Below, in pieces: positions 59,476 to 60,898 of a stretch of DNA of 60,898 nt. Every line of letters starts with the position of its first letter. The first letter of the stretch is position 1. Both the position numbers and the translations under genes were made by a program. The stretch spans positions 1 to 60,898 of the forward strand of contig JAPKMW010000073.1 in NCBI GenBank assembly GCA_026645575.1, in the 5' to 3' direction. Below the pieces are notes generated by a model, which worked only from the letters and a program-made list of their open reading frames with translations, ran no database searches and had not been told where the DNA came from. The stretch comes from Caldilineaceae bacterium. GTDB taxonomy: Bacteria > Chloroflexota > Anaerolineae > Caldilineales > Caldilineaceae.

Positions 59476-60792
59476 GTGTCGCAAGTCATTATCGCACAGA
59501 TTTTGTTGTATGTCAGCCAGTGGCCCCGCCGCCGACAGTGGCTGAGCTATCTTGTTCTCTGCTTGCCGATTTTCGCAACCGGTTGCGCTGCCTTACAACG
59601 GCGCGAGAGCGCCGCCCTCCCCTTAACCGAAGTGTTGCCGGCTGCCTGGTCCCCCCTACGCGATGTCGAGGAAGTCAACATCGACGGCGACGCCGCGCCT
59701 GAATATCTGCTCTTCTTCACCTACGACACGACGACCGCCACCGCGCCCCGGCCCACGTTTTTTTCCATAGGCGGCACAACGCCAACCGGCCCCATCGGCG
59801 CCGTCATCTATGATGGTCAGGTAGTCACCGGTACGACGCCAACGGTGCAAGTCAGCCCAGATCGCCCGACGACAGCCTTTGTCCCTTACGCCATCCTGCC
59901 CAGCTACCGCGCTGGCGCCGGCTTGGGTTATGTTGCCGAACCAACGCAAAGCGAAGCGATTGACGCTTATACCGTCAGCTATCGAGCCGCTGGTCAGACC
60001 ACCGCCGCCACGGCTGCTGCGCCAGATACGGTGATTTTACTCGGCGGGGAAACCTATTTGACCTTTGCCTGGTGGCAGAATCGCGCTGTCGGCTATGGTG
60101 TAACGCAGATCTATGCGCCGGGTGGGTTTGAAGGAGCGCTCTATCGCGAATTCGACTGGGCCGACTGGACGCGCACGCCGCAACCCATTCGAGAAATCAT
60201 CGCCGTCCATCCGCTCCATGATCGCAACCTGATCTGTCGGCGCTTTCGCTACAGCCTAGATGAAGCAGCCTTAAGCGGCGGGCGACCAGGGACGGGGGCG
60301 CCGCTCCGCTTCCAGAAGAGTGACCTCGGCTTGCACTTTTGCACCGGCACGCCGGTTCATCCCTTCTACCCCGAAGGCGTCGTGCTGGCCTATTTGCTGG
60401 AAGGCAGTGAAGCGTTGCTCGATAGCACTACGCCGACAACGACGGTAACGATACAACCCAATCAGTTGCCTTGGTTGGGCGAGTTGATTCAAAACGATGG
60501 CATTTTGCGCGTGGACGACCTTGCCAGTTACACAACATTAACCGCCAACCAGATACAGCAACCAACAGCGGCGCTGGATACGATCAAGGTTTGCGCTCTA
60601 GTGACTTTGCAGCCCACAGCAAGTGACGCCACGGCAATGCCGCCGCAACAAGGCTTGCTCTTTACTCTGCGTCATGAACCGGCCGGTTTTCAACCGCCAA
60701 CGCCCGACCAGCTCTTTATTCAAACTGTAGAAATGATTGCTGCGCCTGCCGGCAGCGGTGTGGTAAACTGTGAAGAACAGTTAGGCGGTTAG
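59476..60792 (+). CDS. putative secreted lipoprotein, unknown function (438 aa)
   Basis: A 438-residue protein beginning at GTG 59476. The N-terminus has basic residues (RRRQ) and a hydrophobic stretch LSYLVLCLPIFATGC, ending in a lipobox with Cys37 as the probable lipid attachment site. The mature part starts with VEEVNIDGDAAPEYLLFFTYD, resembling one FG-GAP-like calcium loop, and is otherwise rich in Thr, Ala and Pro with beta-strand character (VILLGGETYLTFAWWQNRAVGYG, ALYREFDWADW). Five cysteines lie in the mature part. I recognise no family. No clear ribosome-binding site is visible before the GTG. It is divergent from yvcK; in related bacteria hypothetical lipoproteins often sit beside envelope-related genes, but no link is shown here. 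Confidence 0.72.
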   Translation: MSQVIIAQILLYVSQWPRRRQWLSYLVLCLPIFATGCAALQRRESAALPLTEVLPAAWSPLRDVEEVNIDGDAAPEYLLFFTYDTTTATAPRPTFFSIGGTTPTGPIGAVIYDGQVVTGTTPTVQVSPDRPTTAFVPYAILPSYRAGAGLGYVAEPTQSEAIDAYTVSYRAAGQTTAATAAAPDTVILLGGETYLTFAWWQNRAVGYGVTQIYAPGGFEGALYREFDWADWTRTPQPIREIIAVHPLHDRNLICRRFRYSLDEAALSGGRPGTGAPLRFQKSDLGLHFCTGTPVHPFYPEGVVLAYLLEGSEALLDSTTPTTTVTIQPNQLPWLGELIQNDGILRVDDLASYTTLTANQIQQPTAALDTIKVCALVTLQPTASDATAMPPQQGLLFTLRHEPAGFQPPTPDQLFIQTVEMIAAPAGSGVVNCEEQLGG

Positions 60793-60898
60793 TGCTATGT
60801 GCTGTAAGCCACAATCGGTAGTACAGACTTTAGTCATTTGTGACAGGTTAAGGGTTAGGGAAAATTGTCAAACTGAGAGACGAATAGTAATGTGAACG

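Overview
The window reads as chromosomal DNA of a Chloroflexota bacterium, most likely of the Caldilinea/Anaerolineae side. No rRNA or other marker gene is present, so this rests on style: large BTAD-NB-ARC-TPR regulators, secreted proteins ending in a [Y/F]LP-[aliphatic]-V-x-R tail, a gap-pgk-tpiA cluster with yvcK beside it, fairly high GC, and long perfect inverted repeats in nearly every intergenic gap. No tRNA, rRNA, CRISPR array or prophage was found.

Layout. 1-1.7 kb: part of an ISKra4-type transposase that abuts, and seems to have removed the start codon of, a VOC/glyoxalase gene. 1.7-7.2 kb (minus strand): three small membrane proteins and a secreted pentaheme cytochrome/beta-helix protein. 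7.3-11.1 kb: a selenium-binding protein/methanethiol oxidase homologue, a GNAT acetyltransferase and a PLP-dependent decarboxylase. 11.3-14.6 kb: a BTAD regulator divergent from the decarboxylase. 14.8-15.2 kb: a DUF6157 protein.

15.4-39.5 kb is the most interesting part, a locus resembling a Tc (toxin complex) system. It holds two 1.93-kilo-residue SpvB/FG-GAP/RHS proteins (TcB-TcC-like) with unrelated C-terminal tips, one of them a probable HExxH metallopeptidase. It also holds a 1237-residue secreted protein whose C-terminal half resembles TcA, a tail-fibre-like protein, two Ig-like (Big_1) surface proteins, a DUF2834 membrane protein, a BTAD regulator and a decayed NB-ARC-TPR regulator. 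Three transcription units (the fibre/TcA operon, the first RHS gene and the distant GNAT gene) carry the same promoter-proximal signature: two TGTGACG heptamers 11 bp apart, then 9 bp, then a TAYCCT -10 box. This is the geometry of SARP/BTAD regulator sites and suggests one small regulon. Unlike classical Tc proteins, these components carry Sec signal peptides, and the TcA-like protein ends in the LP-type tail.

39.5-54.1 kb: SRPBCC and SDR proteins, an AHSA1-PDZ-DinB fusion, then a minus-strand carbohydrate locus (Gfo/Idh/MocA oxidoreductase, ABC sugar importer, LacI regulator, PhyH-type dioxygenase, two enolase-superfamily enzymes including a convincing D-galactonate dehydratase, and a CBM9-like protein), interrupted by a membrane desaturase. 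54.3-59.2 kb: gap-pgk-(122-aa hypothetical)-tpiA and yvcK, i.e. central glycolysis/gluconeogenesis. The window ends with a plus-strand putative lipoprotein.
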